Assembly: GCA_046565595.1 (NCBI GenBank)
Contig: JBKHYG010000034.1
Location: 1 to 44,284, forward strand
Direction of reading: 5' to 3'
Length of the DNA stretch: 44,284 nt
Source: JBKHYG01 sp046565595
Lineage (GTDB): Bacteria; Actinomycetota; AC-67
Both the position numbers and the translations under genes were made by a program. Below, piece by piece: positions 8,107 through 15,151 of the stretch (position 1 is the stretch's first letter; the number at the start of each line of letters is the position of its first letter). The notes beneath the pieces were generated by a model. It had not been told where the DNA came from. It did no database searches and saw only the letters and a list, made by a program, of their open reading frames with translations.

Positions 8107-9105
8107 TCAAGTTCCGCTGAGCACGGCATCCGGTCCCGGCCTTCGACTCCACAGCGACAGTGAGTAGTCCCCTCGGGTGTCGGTCCACCACGCCGTCTCG
8201 TGCAAGCCCGCTCGGGCAAGTTCAGCGGTCAGCGTCGGCCTGGTGAACTTCTGGCTGATCTCGGTCCGCATCTCTTCGCCTTCTTCGAACGACGCACTGA
8301 TAGAGACGGCGTCTAGCGTGACGCGCTGGCGGCGCTTCGAGCGCAGTCGCATCTCGATCCACGAGTGCTCCGCGTCGAAGAACGCCCGGTGTTCGAACGC
8401 ATCCAGGTCGAAGTCGCCGTCGAGCTGTCGGTTGAGTACCGCAAGCAGGTTAAGGTTGAAGGCTGCCGTCACGCCTGCTCCGTCGTTGTAGGCCGCCTCT
8501 AGGCGGCGGCGGTCTTTGACGAGATCCGCGCCGAGCAGGAAGTGATCGGTAGCTGACATCTGGCGAGCGATGGTGGCGAAGAAGCGGGCCCGGTCGGCAG
8601 GGTAGAGATTGCCGATCGTGGAGCCAAGGAAGACGATCAAGCGGTTCGGACCGTCAGGGAGCGATCCGGCGTGGTGTTCGAAGTCGCCGACGATGCCGCT
8701 GACTTCGATCGGGTACTCAGCCGCGACATGCTCGGAAGCCACACGCAGATACGGTTCGGCGATATCGAACGAGACATACTGCTGGAGTTTTCCGCTCGCC
8801 GTAAGGGCGTCGAGGAGGATCCGCGTCTTCTGTGAACTGCCCGACCCAAGCTCGATCAGCGACCTGGCGCATGTGGCCTCGGCGATCCTGGCTGCTCGCG
8901 CTCGAAGTATCTCGGTCTCACTGCGCGACGCGTAGTACTCGGGAAGCTCGGTGATCGCGTCGAAGAGCTTGCACCCTCGATCATCGTAGAACCACTTGGG
9001 TGGGAGTTCCTTGGGCGTCGCGCATAGGCCGCGAGCTACATCCCGCCGCAGCATCTGATCGAGGTCTTCCTGGTCGAGCAGGACATCAAGGGCAACAGCC
9101 GTCAT
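8107..9105 (-). CDS. egtD: L-histidine N-alpha-methyltransferase EgtD
   Basis: EgtD transfers three methyl groups from SAM to the amino group of histidine, giving hercynine, the first step of ergothioneine synthesis. The 332-aa protein has the SAM-binding motif ELGSGSSQKT near residue 88, YYASRSETEIL near 65 and the family-typical C-terminal TDTRGDYSLSL. The start is ATG 9105, overlapping the egtC stop as ATGA; longer versions of this frame only read into egtC. It is the last gene of the egtABCD operon and converges on the FAH gene with 74 bp between them, where I see no clear terminator. Confidence 0.93.
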   Translation of the reverse strand: MTAVALDVLLDQEDLDQMLRRDVARGLCATPKELPPKWFYDDRGCKLFDAITELPEYYASRSETEILRARAARIAEATCARSLIELGSGSSQKTRILLDALTASGKLQQYVSFDIAEPYLRVASEHVAAEYPIEVSGIVGDFEHHAGSLPDGPNRLIVFLGSTIGNLYPADRARFFATIARQMSATDHFLLGADLVKDRRRLEAAYNDGAGVTAAFNLNLLAVLNRQLDGDFDLDAFEHRAFFDAEHSWIEMRLRSKRRQRVTLDAVSISASFEEGEEMRTEISQKFTRPTLTAELARAGLHETAWWTDTRGDYSLSLWSRRPGPDAVLSGT

Positions 9106-9845
9106 CGCGCCACGCCCTCGCGCGCCATGGGCGAGATCTTCGATCCGGCACGCGTCGCCTCGACGAGGGATCGCTCTGGCACAGGTTCCCATCCCGGCTC
9201 GTCGTCTAGCGGTTCCGAGGCGACGATGACGCCCTCGCCTCGTGACACGAACAGGCTGTTTCCCCACCGTGTCGCCGCGATCTTCTCACCGTCGTGCAGG
9301 ACGAGGTTCAACCGGCTGTCGGGGAACCGACGACCGACCGAGCGGGTTGTCACTTCGAGGGCCTCCGCGGCGTCCGATCCGGTCTGCATCCTGGCCAGCA
9401 CCGAGGAGAAGAGGATCTCCGAGTCGGTCCCCGCGTTGGGGCTGTCCTCCAGGCTGGACGCCAACCTACGCAGGGGGTCGGGATCCTCCGCGAACCCGGA
9501 GACCGCGCCGTTGAGCGCGAAGGCTTGTGAGCCGCGAACGAAGGGGGGTGTGTGCGCTTCCCCTATCGGTAGGCCTGGTGTCGCGCTCCGTACCACGGCC
9601 AGGAACGCACCGGCGACATGGCTGCCGATCTCGGTCAGGGCGGAGTCCTGCCACATCGGTCGGGCCGTGCGATGGTGATGGACGACGCCGTCTGCGTACC
9701 AGCACACGCCCCAACCGTCGCCGTTGTTGATGCCGAAGAGTTGGCGCTTAGGTGCCTGCGCTTGCTGGAGGAGTGAATGGGTAGGTGTGAGCATCAGAGC
9801 GGAGAGTTCGACCGGAGGGCCGACATAGGCGATGAATCGGCACAT
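9102..9845 (-). CDS. egtC: Gamma-glutamyl hercynylcysteine S-oxide hydrolase EgtC
   Basis: EgtC removes the gamma-glutamyl group from the EgtB product and is a class-II (Ntn) glutamine-amidotransferase-like hydrolase. The protein (247 aa) starts MCRFIAYVGPP, so after Met removal Cys2 becomes the N-terminal nucleophile; this fixes the start at ATG 9845 rather than seven codons upstream. GDGWGVCWY, an HTPPF segment and ALNGAVSGF are the usual substrate-pocket blocks. The ATG shares its A with the egtB stop (TGATG), and its own stop overlaps egtD. Confidence 0.92.
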   Translation of the reverse strand: MCRFIAYVGPPVELSALMLTPTHSLLQQAQAPKRQLFGINNGDGWGVCWYADGVVHHHRTARPMWQDSALTEIGSHVAGAFLAVVRSATPGLPIGEAHTPPFVRGSQAFALNGAVSGFAEDPDPLRRLASSLEDSPNAGTDSEILFSSVLARMQTGSDAAEALEVTTRSVGRRFPDSRLNLVLHDGEKIAATRWGNSLFVSRGEGVIVASEPLDDEPGWEPVPERSLVEATRAGSKISPMAREGVAR

Positions 9846-11134
9846 CACGCATCCTTCGCACAACGGAAGCCCGCGAATATCTGGCGCCGGTCCGGATGAT
9901 CCCAGTTGCGGAAGGTTGTCCTCGCGACCTGAGGATGTGTGGCCCAGGATCCTCCGCGCAGCACCTTATAGCCGCCTCCGAAATGGATAGCCGAATACTC
10001 GGGGTAGGGGAATGCGACGAACCCCGGGTAGGGACGGAAGTCGTCGGCGCACCATTCCCACACATCGCCGAGCATCTGGTGCAGGCCGTAGAAGGAACGC
10101 CCGTCCGGGTAAGCGCCAACCGGTGCGGGACCGAAGTTCTGGTCGCCCAGGTTGGCGCGACCTTCTTCGAAACTTTGACCCCAAGGGAACCGCCGCTTGC
10201 GCTGCTCCGCAGGATCCCAAGAGGCGGCTTTCTCCCACTCCGCTTCGGTAGGTAGGCGCTTGCCTGCCCATCGGGCGAAGGCATCGGCCTCGTACCAGCA
10301 CACATGCTGCACCGGTTCTTGGGGATCGAGCGGCACTCGAGTTCCGAAGCGGCGAACGGTCCAACCGTCGACCGCTGTGTGCCGCCAGAATCGCGGTCGC
10401 TCCGTCTCGGTCTCGACGCGCCAACGCCACCCGTCTCGTCTCCAGAGGTTCGGGGTGTGGTAGCCCCCGGCTTCGATGAAAGCCAGGAACTGAGCATTCG
10501 TGACGGGCGCTGCGTCGATCCAGTACGCGCCCAGGTCGATCCTGTGAGCAGGACGCTCGTTGTCGTAGGCCCAATGTTCGGTATCGCTTCCCATCACGAA
10601 CGGGCCAGCCTCCACGAAGATCTCTGGCGGTTCGATCGCGACGGTGGCAAAGCTGGGCGTCAGCCTGGCCGGGTAGGCACCCCGACGAAGAGATAAGGTC
10701 TGGAGCATGGTTTCGTCATGCTGATGTTCATGCTGGATGACCAACCCGTACACGAAACCGTGGGCAGTGAGTGGATCGGGTCCATCGAGGTCCGTTCGCT
10801 CCAGCGTCTTGACCGCTTCCTGTCGAACCGCGCCGATGTAGGAGGCCGATGACTCTACGGACGGAAGCTCCAATCGTCCTCGGACACGGCGCGGGTTGAT
10901 CCCAGGGTCATAGAGGCGGTCGAATCCTGGATCCACCAGCGGCCCCACGCCGGCAGCGTTTCGGAGTAGCCACTGCTCCTCGTAGTTCCCGATGTGTCCA
11001 AGATCCCAGATCAGGGGAGACATCAGTTCGTCGAGTTGACGCGTCAACTCATCCTGGGGGACCGGCGCGAGCAGCCGAACGGATCGATCTCGTGCTTGCG
11101 CAAGCGCGCTGCTGATGTGCTCCTTCAGGTCCAT
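9845..11134 (-). CDS. egtB: Hercynine oxygenase / sulfoxide synthase EgtB
   Basis: EgtB is a non-haem iron enzyme that joins hercynine and gamma-glutamylcysteine with O2 to form the sulfoxide intermediate of ergothioneine. The 429-aa protein has an N-terminal DinB domain with iron ligands His47 (DLGHIGNYEEQW) and His135/His139 (QHEHQHDET), followed by a formylglycine-generating-enzyme-like domain (FVMGSD, LGDVWEWCADDF, VLRGGSW, FAGFRCA). The His spacing matches known EgtB proteins. ATG 11134 has GGAGG upstream and overlaps the egtA stop by 10 nt. Whether it prefers gamma-Glu-Cys or free Cys cannot be read from sequence, but EgtA and EgtC in the same operon argue for gamma-Glu-Cys. Confidence 0.94.
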   Translation of the reverse strand: MDLKEHISSALAQARDRSVRLLAPVPQDELTRQLDELMSPLIWDLGHIGNYEEQWLLRNAAGVGPLVDPGFDRLYDPGINPRRVRGRLELPSVESSASYIGAVRQEAVKTLERTDLDGPDPLTAHGFVYGLVIQHEHQHDETMLQTLSLRRGAYPARLTPSFATVAIEPPEIFVEAGPFVMGSDTEHWAYDNERPAHRIDLGAYWIDAAPVTNAQFLAFIEAGGYHTPNLWRRDGWRWRVETETERPRFWRHTAVDGWTVRRFGTRVPLDPQEPVQHVCWYEADAFARWAGKRLPTEAEWEKAASWDPAEQRKRRFPWGQSFEEGRANLGDQNFGPAPVGAYPDGRSFYGLHQMLGDVWEWCADDFRPYPGFVAFPYPEYSAIHFGGGYKVLRGGSWATHPQVARTTFRNWDHPDRRQIFAGFRCAKDA

Positions 11135-12375
11135 GCGACCTCCATGCCCGACAGCTGATCGTCTTCGTTCGCAGCGCGGATCCAGTCGTCGGCGGGGCTG
11201 CGCCCACGGTCGATCCACCGCTCGAAGTACTCGCCTACGAGGTCGACCTGCTGCGCATCCGCGTCGACGCGGGGAAGCGCCTCGATCGCGGCACTGAAGG
11301 CTTCGCGTGCCGCGGCCGCGATGATGGGGTCCGACATGCCGGCGCGTGCGGCCTGCAGCCACGCTGTGCCGACCGGGGCCGCCGCGCGTCTGGCACGCTC
11401 GCCCGCCTCCTCGTCGTACAACAGCGCGGTCCACACGGCGATCGGAACTGTCCACCACGGATCTGGTAGCGCGTCACACATGCGGATCTCGAGCCAGCCC
11501 CGCGGACGGATCGGGGGAAAGATCGTCGTGCAGTGGTAGGCGAGATCATCGATGCCCGGGCCCGGCCAGCGGGCTTCCGTCATCCATGCGCGGAACGGTG
11601 TCGAACTCAGGATCGGCATATAGAACGCCGGATCCCGGCGCACGAGCATGACGCGTGCATCGAGAGCGTATCGTGCCCACGCCCGGGGCCCATCGCCTCC
11701 CACCGGAGCTGTGCGGGTCGGGTCGATCGCCCGCCAGGTCGAGAGCCGCGTTGAGCGCCAGCCGCTCGGTGCGCCGCAGAACAGCGGCGAGTTTGAAAAC
11801 GCTGCTGCCATCGTCGGCCCGAGCACATGAGCGAGCCTCCACCGGTCCTCCGGTGATGCTCCGAAGTCCAGATTCACCTGTATCGAGGCCGTTCTGCTCA
11901 TCATCAGTCGTCCGCTCGGGCCGTCCACATCGAAGAAGGTTTCCATAGCGTCATAGCGTGGTCCACGAAGCACACGCTGCTCGGGCCGGATCGGGTCCAT
12001 CCCGATGCCGCAGAGGCGGATACCGTTGGCTTCGAATGCGGCACGCAGGTCATGTAGATCAGCAGCGATGCTCGCGTGGCTGTTTGCAAGGGTGTCAGGC
12101 GGGGAGACGATCTCTATCTGCCCACCCGGTTCGAAACTGATGGATCCGCGTAATGGGATGGGCGCAGTGATCTCTTCGAGCTGGGCGATCGCGACCGATG
12201 ACATCGGGTCGCGATCAGAGACGGTCAGGAACTCGATCTCGGCGCCGACGCGCTCCGTCCCCCCGGGCCGAAAGCAACTACGCGCGAACCGACCAACAGC
12301 CGCGAGGTCGAGTGGCGCGTCGGTCGCGGGTGGCGGTGCGACATCCCACGCGTCCAACTCCCCGATTCCACCCAC
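11125..12375 (-). CDS. egtA: Glutamate-cysteine ligase EgtA
   Basis: EgtA makes gamma-glutamylcysteine from glutamate, cysteine and ATP for EgtB. It belongs to the GCS2 ligase family: the motif GTERVGAEIEFL carries the metal-binding Glu-x-Glu, and GSISFEPGGQIEIVSPP and the SRTASIQVNLDF block follow. The start is uncertain. The frame is open up to TTG 12579, but its first 70 codons are Ser/Gly-rich and unlike the family. I chose GTG 12375, giving 416 aa, close to the usual length; TTG 12357 is an alternative. It is the first gene of egtABCD and is divergent from gltX. Confidence 0.85.
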   Translation of the reverse strand: MGGIGELDAWDVAPPPATDAPLDLAAVGRFARSCFRPGGTERVGAEIEFLTVSDRDPMSSVAIAQLEEITAPIPLRGSISFEPGGQIEIVSPPDTLANSHASIAADLHDLRAAFEANGIRLCGIGMDPIRPEQRVLRGPRYDAMETFFDVDGPSGRLMMSRTASIQVNLDFGASPEDRWRLAHVLGPTMAAAFSNSPLFCGAPSGWRSTRLSTWRAIDPTRTAPVGGDGPRAWARYALDARVMLVRRDPAFYMPILSSTPFRAWMTEARWPGPGIDDLAYHCTTIFPPIRPRGWLEIRMCDALPDPWWTVPIAVWTALLYDEEAGERARRAAAPVGTAWLQAARAGMSDPIIAAAAREAFSAAIEALPRVDADAQQVDLVGEYFERWIDRGRSPADDWIRAANEDDQLSGMEVAWT

Positions 12376-12584
12376 ATTCCCCCCGGCCCCGTTGAGATCC
12401 TGAGACGATGACGACGACCCGGAAACGGATCGTTGGCCGACAACATCCCCCGTCAGTTGTTCCACTAAACACGCGATCGATGGGTTGAGTGTATCTGTTT
12501 GTCCCGAGCGGATGCCGCTGACGGCGACCGCCGTTCGAGTTGCTACATCGGCGGCGCCCTCATAAAGGATCAGGGACAAGGAGC
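12376..12584. other. Spacer between divergent egtA and gltX
   Basis: Unusually long for this window. On the minus strand it holds a TACACT hexamer (12493-12488) that could be a -10 box for egtA with a leader of about 110 nt. No -35 element, riboswitch or clear operator was seen. The egtA frame is open through all of it. Confidence 0.3.
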
Positions 12585-12621
12585 CTGACCGTCTGCGGCG
12601 CCCGCGTAGACTCGGCCGCAG
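12585..12621 (+). promoter_or_regulatory. Promoter of leaderless gltX
   Basis: CTGACC (12585-12590), a 16-nt spacer and TAGACT (12607-12612) precede the gltX ATG by 9 nt. There is no Shine-Dalgarno sequence. Confidence 0.6.
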
Positions 12622-14070
12622 ATGAGCGTCCGCACTCGTATCGAACCGTCACCGTCTGGGTCTCTCCATGTCGGCAACGCCATGACGGCGTCCTTCAACT
12701 GGTACTTCGCGCGCAAGCACGGGGGCCGGTTCATCCTCCGTGTCGCTGACACCGACCGATCCAGGGTGACGGCCGAGGGGATCCGTAGCGCGCTCGAGGA
12801 TCTGCGGTGGCTGGGCCTCGACTGGGACGAAGGACCAGAGATCGGCGGCCCCGACGAGCCCTACTTCCAGTCCGAACGCACGGACCTCTACACCGCAGCT
12901 GCCGAACAGTTGCTGCAGGACGCTAAGGCGTACCGCTGCTACTGCACGCCAGAGGAACTCGAAGAGATGCGGCAGGCCCAGCGCGCCGCCAAGAAGCCTC
13001 CCGGATACGACGGGCGATGTCGGGATCTGACCGACGCACAGAGGGCGGAGCGCGAAGCGGCAGGTGCCAAACCGGTGATCCGTTTCCGGATGCCCGAAGG
13101 GCAGACGCGCGTCGATGACCTGGTCCGTGGCGAGATGGTGTTCGACAACGCCTCGGTCGGCGATTTCGTGATCATGCGAGCCGACGGCTCGCCGCTGTAC
13201 CAACTGGCCGTCACCGTGGACGACATCAGGATGGGGATGACTCATGTGATCAGGGGCGAGGACATCGTCGCCAACACGCCCAAGCAGATCCAACTGATGA
13301 AGGCGCTAGGTCACGACGCGATCCCCGAGTACGCGCACATCCCACTGATCGTGGGGGCCGACAGAGCGCCGCTGTCCAAGCGCCACGGCGATACCGCGGT
13401 CGTCGCCTACCGCGATCAGGGTTACCTGCCAGAGGTGTTGCTGAACTACCTGGCGATCCTCAACTGGTCGGTCGGCGACGGGCAGACCGAGACCTTCACG
13501 ATCCCAGAACTCGTGCAGGCGTTCGATCTGAAAGGCGTGACCAGAGCGCCCAGTGCCTTCGATCCACAGAAACTCCTAGCTATGAACGGTGATGCGATCC
13601 GCCGACTGGACCTGGAAGGGTTCCTGGCGCGCGCACTGCCGTTCCTTCAGCGAGAGGGTGTGCTCGGCGGCGAACCCACCGAGGCTCAGCTCGAGGTGCT
13701 CCGCCAGATCGGGCCGCTGGTTCAGGAACGCACCCGTCGCCTGGACGAGGTGCCGCAGCAGATGCGGTTCCTCTTCGAGCGGGTCGAGCCGGACGAGAAG
13801 GCCTCCAAGACGCTCGACCCAGACACGAAACCGATGCTGGAAGCCTTGCGGGCGCTCTTGGCTCAGGTAGAGCCGTTCGAGCATGGGGTCATCGCCGAAG
13901 GAGCCTTGGCGTGGGCGGACGGTGCCGGGATCAAGCGACGGTTGGCGTTCCAGCCTCTCAGGGCTGCGATCTGCGGCAGCCTCGTCTCGCCGCCGCTGTT
14001 CGAGTCCATCGAGGTCCTGGGTCGCGATGAGACCTTGGAGCGCATCGATATCGCCTTGTCGCGCATCTAG
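12622..14070 (+). CDS. gltX: Glutamyl-tRNA synthetase GltX
   Basis: GltX is a class I aminoacyl-tRNA synthetase that charges tRNA-Glu and, in bacteria lacking GlnRS, also tRNA-Gln, which GatCAB then amidates. The 482-aa protein has the HIGH-type motif PSPSGSLHVGNA (9-20), the zinc-like region CYCTPEE near 106 and the KMSKS-type motif LSKRHGD (251-257). The C-terminal anticodon-binding domain is full length. The gene lies directly upstream of tRNA-Gln and tRNA-Glu, its likely substrates. A separate promoter after the stop serves the tRNAs. Confidence 0.96.
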   Translation: MSVRTRIEPSPSGSLHVGNAMTASFNWYFARKHGGRFILRVADTDRSRVTAEGIRSALEDLRWLGLDWDEGPEIGGPDEPYFQSERTDLYTAAAEQLLQDAKAYRCYCTPEELEEMRQAQRAAKKPPGYDGRCRDLTDAQRAEREAAGAKPVIRFRMPEGQTRVDDLVRGEMVFDNASVGDFVIMRADGSPLYQLAVTVDDIRMGMTHVIRGEDIVANTPKQIQLMKALGHDAIPEYAHIPLIVGADRAPLSKRHGDTAVVAYRDQGYLPEVLLNYLAILNWSVGDGQTETFTIPELVQAFDLKGVTRAPSAFDPQKLLAMNGDAIRRLDLEGFLARALPFLQREGVLGGEPTEAQLEVLRQIGPLVQERTRRLDEVPQQMRFLFERVEPDEKASKTLDPDTKPMLEALRALLAQVEPFEHGVIAEGALAWADGAGIKRRLAFQPLRAAICGSLVSPPLFESIEVLGRDETLERIDIALSRI

Positions 14071-14074
14071 TGCG

Positions 14075-14103
14075 TTGCCCGTGGACCGGCCCGTCGATAG
14101 GAT
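14075..14103 (+). promoter_or_regulatory. Promoter of the tRNA-Gln/tRNA-Glu pair
   Basis: TTGCCC (14075-14080), a 17-nt spacer and TAGGAT (14098-14103) lie about 40 nt before tRNA-Gln. This is among the clearest -35/-10 pairs in the window. Confidence 0.6.
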
Positions 14104-14141
14104 GCGGCCCGCGTCGCCGGTCAGTGCCGAAGGCGTTCCTA

Positions 14142-14214
14142 TGGGGTGTAGCGTAACCCGGCAGCGCGCTTGATTCTGGTTCAAGTAGTCCTGGTTCGAA
14201 TCCAGGCACCCCAG
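14142..14214 (+). tRNA. tRNA-Gln (anticodon CUG)
   Basis: Acceptor TGGGGTG pairs with CACCCCA, the anticodon stem is CTTGA/TCAAG with loop TTCTGGT, and the T arm is CCTGG-TTCGAAT-CCAGG. The anticodon CTG reads CAG. The 3' CCA is not encoded (the sequence after the discriminator is CGA), so it must be added by a CCA-adding enzyme. It lies 71 bp after gltX. Confidence 0.95.
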
Positions 14215-14240
14215 CGAAACCCGTGGTCCGCCACGGGGAC

Positions 14241-14316
14241 GGTCCCATCGTCTAGAGGCCTAGGATGCCACCCTCTCAAGGTGGAGACACGGGTTCGAAT
14301 CCCGTTGGGACCACCA
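14241..14316 (+). tRNA. tRNA-Glu (anticodon CUC)
   Basis: Acceptor GGTCCCA pairs with TGGGACC, the anticodon stem is CCACC/GGTGG with loop CTCTCAA, and the T arm is ACGGG-TTCGAAT-CCCGT. The anticodon CTC reads GAG. Unlike its neighbour it is followed directly by an encoded CCA (14314-14316). It is probably cotranscribed with tRNA-Gln, 26 nt away. Confidence 0.95.
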
Positions 14317-14425
14317 TCACCCCGCTGGCAAGCGCCGCACCACGATGTCTTGCGGTATCTACCGTACCCGAGAGCTATCTCCCCGTCGTCAAAGGTCGCG
14401 GCGTAGATGCGTCGAAATGGTCAGG

Positions 14426-15097
14426 ATGAAGATCTTCGCTCTTGCCCTCACCCTCGCACTCGGGGCCTGGTCCACCCCGGCGGCCTCCCGCACGCTGACC
14501 GTGGCGGACCATGTGCGGAAGATGCTGTCGGATGCTGCAGGTCAGGTCGGCACGAGCATCGACCCGTTGCTGGATCTGCCTCTCCAGGGGGCAGGCCGGC
14601 ATGGGAGCCTGAGGGCGCTCATCGACGAGGTGGGTTCGGTCCGCATGGACGAAGGCCCCGCCGGGACTCCCGAGATCGTGGTCGGGAACTTCCTCCACAT
14701 CTATGTTCGCGTCGAGAGCGCGGCCCCATGCACGCTCCGGCGGGTTCCTTCCGTCGTGCTTGCCGACCAGCTACCTTCTGTCGGACCGCCCTCGCCGGTC
14801 CGTTCGGCCGGCCGCCTCGAACATGTGAGCGGCACCTACTCTGCGGGGTTACATCTGGTCGCCGTTGCCGACGCCGCCTACGGCACGGGGACATCCACGG
14901 ACCCTCAGGTCGGGGCGACCACCTACGCACGAGCCGATACCGGGATCGATCATGTCGGCATGTGGCAGACAGACGAGACCCAGATCACCTTCTTCGGCAA
15001 CTGTCTTGCGATCGGGGTCTCCGACGGCCTGGGCGTGGCTCAGTTCCAGCCGGGCTCCTTCCAAGGACAACAGGTGCCCTTCCCCGATATCCCCTGA
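14426..15097 (+). CDS. Secreted protein of unknown function (223 aa)
   Basis: ATG 14426 opens a signal peptide (MKIFALALTLALGAW, cleavage near Ala-Ala-Ser at 21-23). An in-frame ATG three codons upstream is equally possible; neither has a strong ribosome binding site. The mature part has an amphipathic stretch (about 25-70), then beta-rich sequence with two cysteines (APCTL and GNCLAIG) that could form a disulfide. The end, PGSFQGQQVPFPDIP, is Pro/Gln-rich. No family is recognised. It lies between the tRNAs and the binding-fold protein at 15152 on the same strand and may be functionally linked to it. Confidence 0.6.
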   Translation: MKIFALALTLALGAWSTPAASRTLTVADHVRKMLSDAAGQVGTSIDPLLDLPLQGAGRHGSLRALIDEVGSVRMDEGPAGTPEIVVGNFLHIYVRVESAAPCTLRRVPSVVLADQLPSVGPPSPVRSAGRLEHVSGTYSAGLHLVAVADAAYGTGTSTDPQVGATTYARADTGIDHVGMWQTDETQITFFGNCLAIGVSDGLGVAQFQPGSFQGQQVPFPDIP

Positions 15098-15135
15098 TAG
15101 GCGGCTCTAGGCAGGAAACTTACCCTTCCGGGAGG

Positions 15136-15151
15136 TAAGGTTCGCCTGAAG
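15136..15151 (+). promoter_or_regulatory. Possible -10 box for leaderless binding-fold gene
   Basis: TAAGGT (15136-15141) lies 10 nt before ATG 15152. It forms the right arm of a small inverted repeat CTTACC/GGTAAG. The upstream GGGAGG is too far from the ATG to act as a normal ribosome binding site. Confidence 0.35.
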
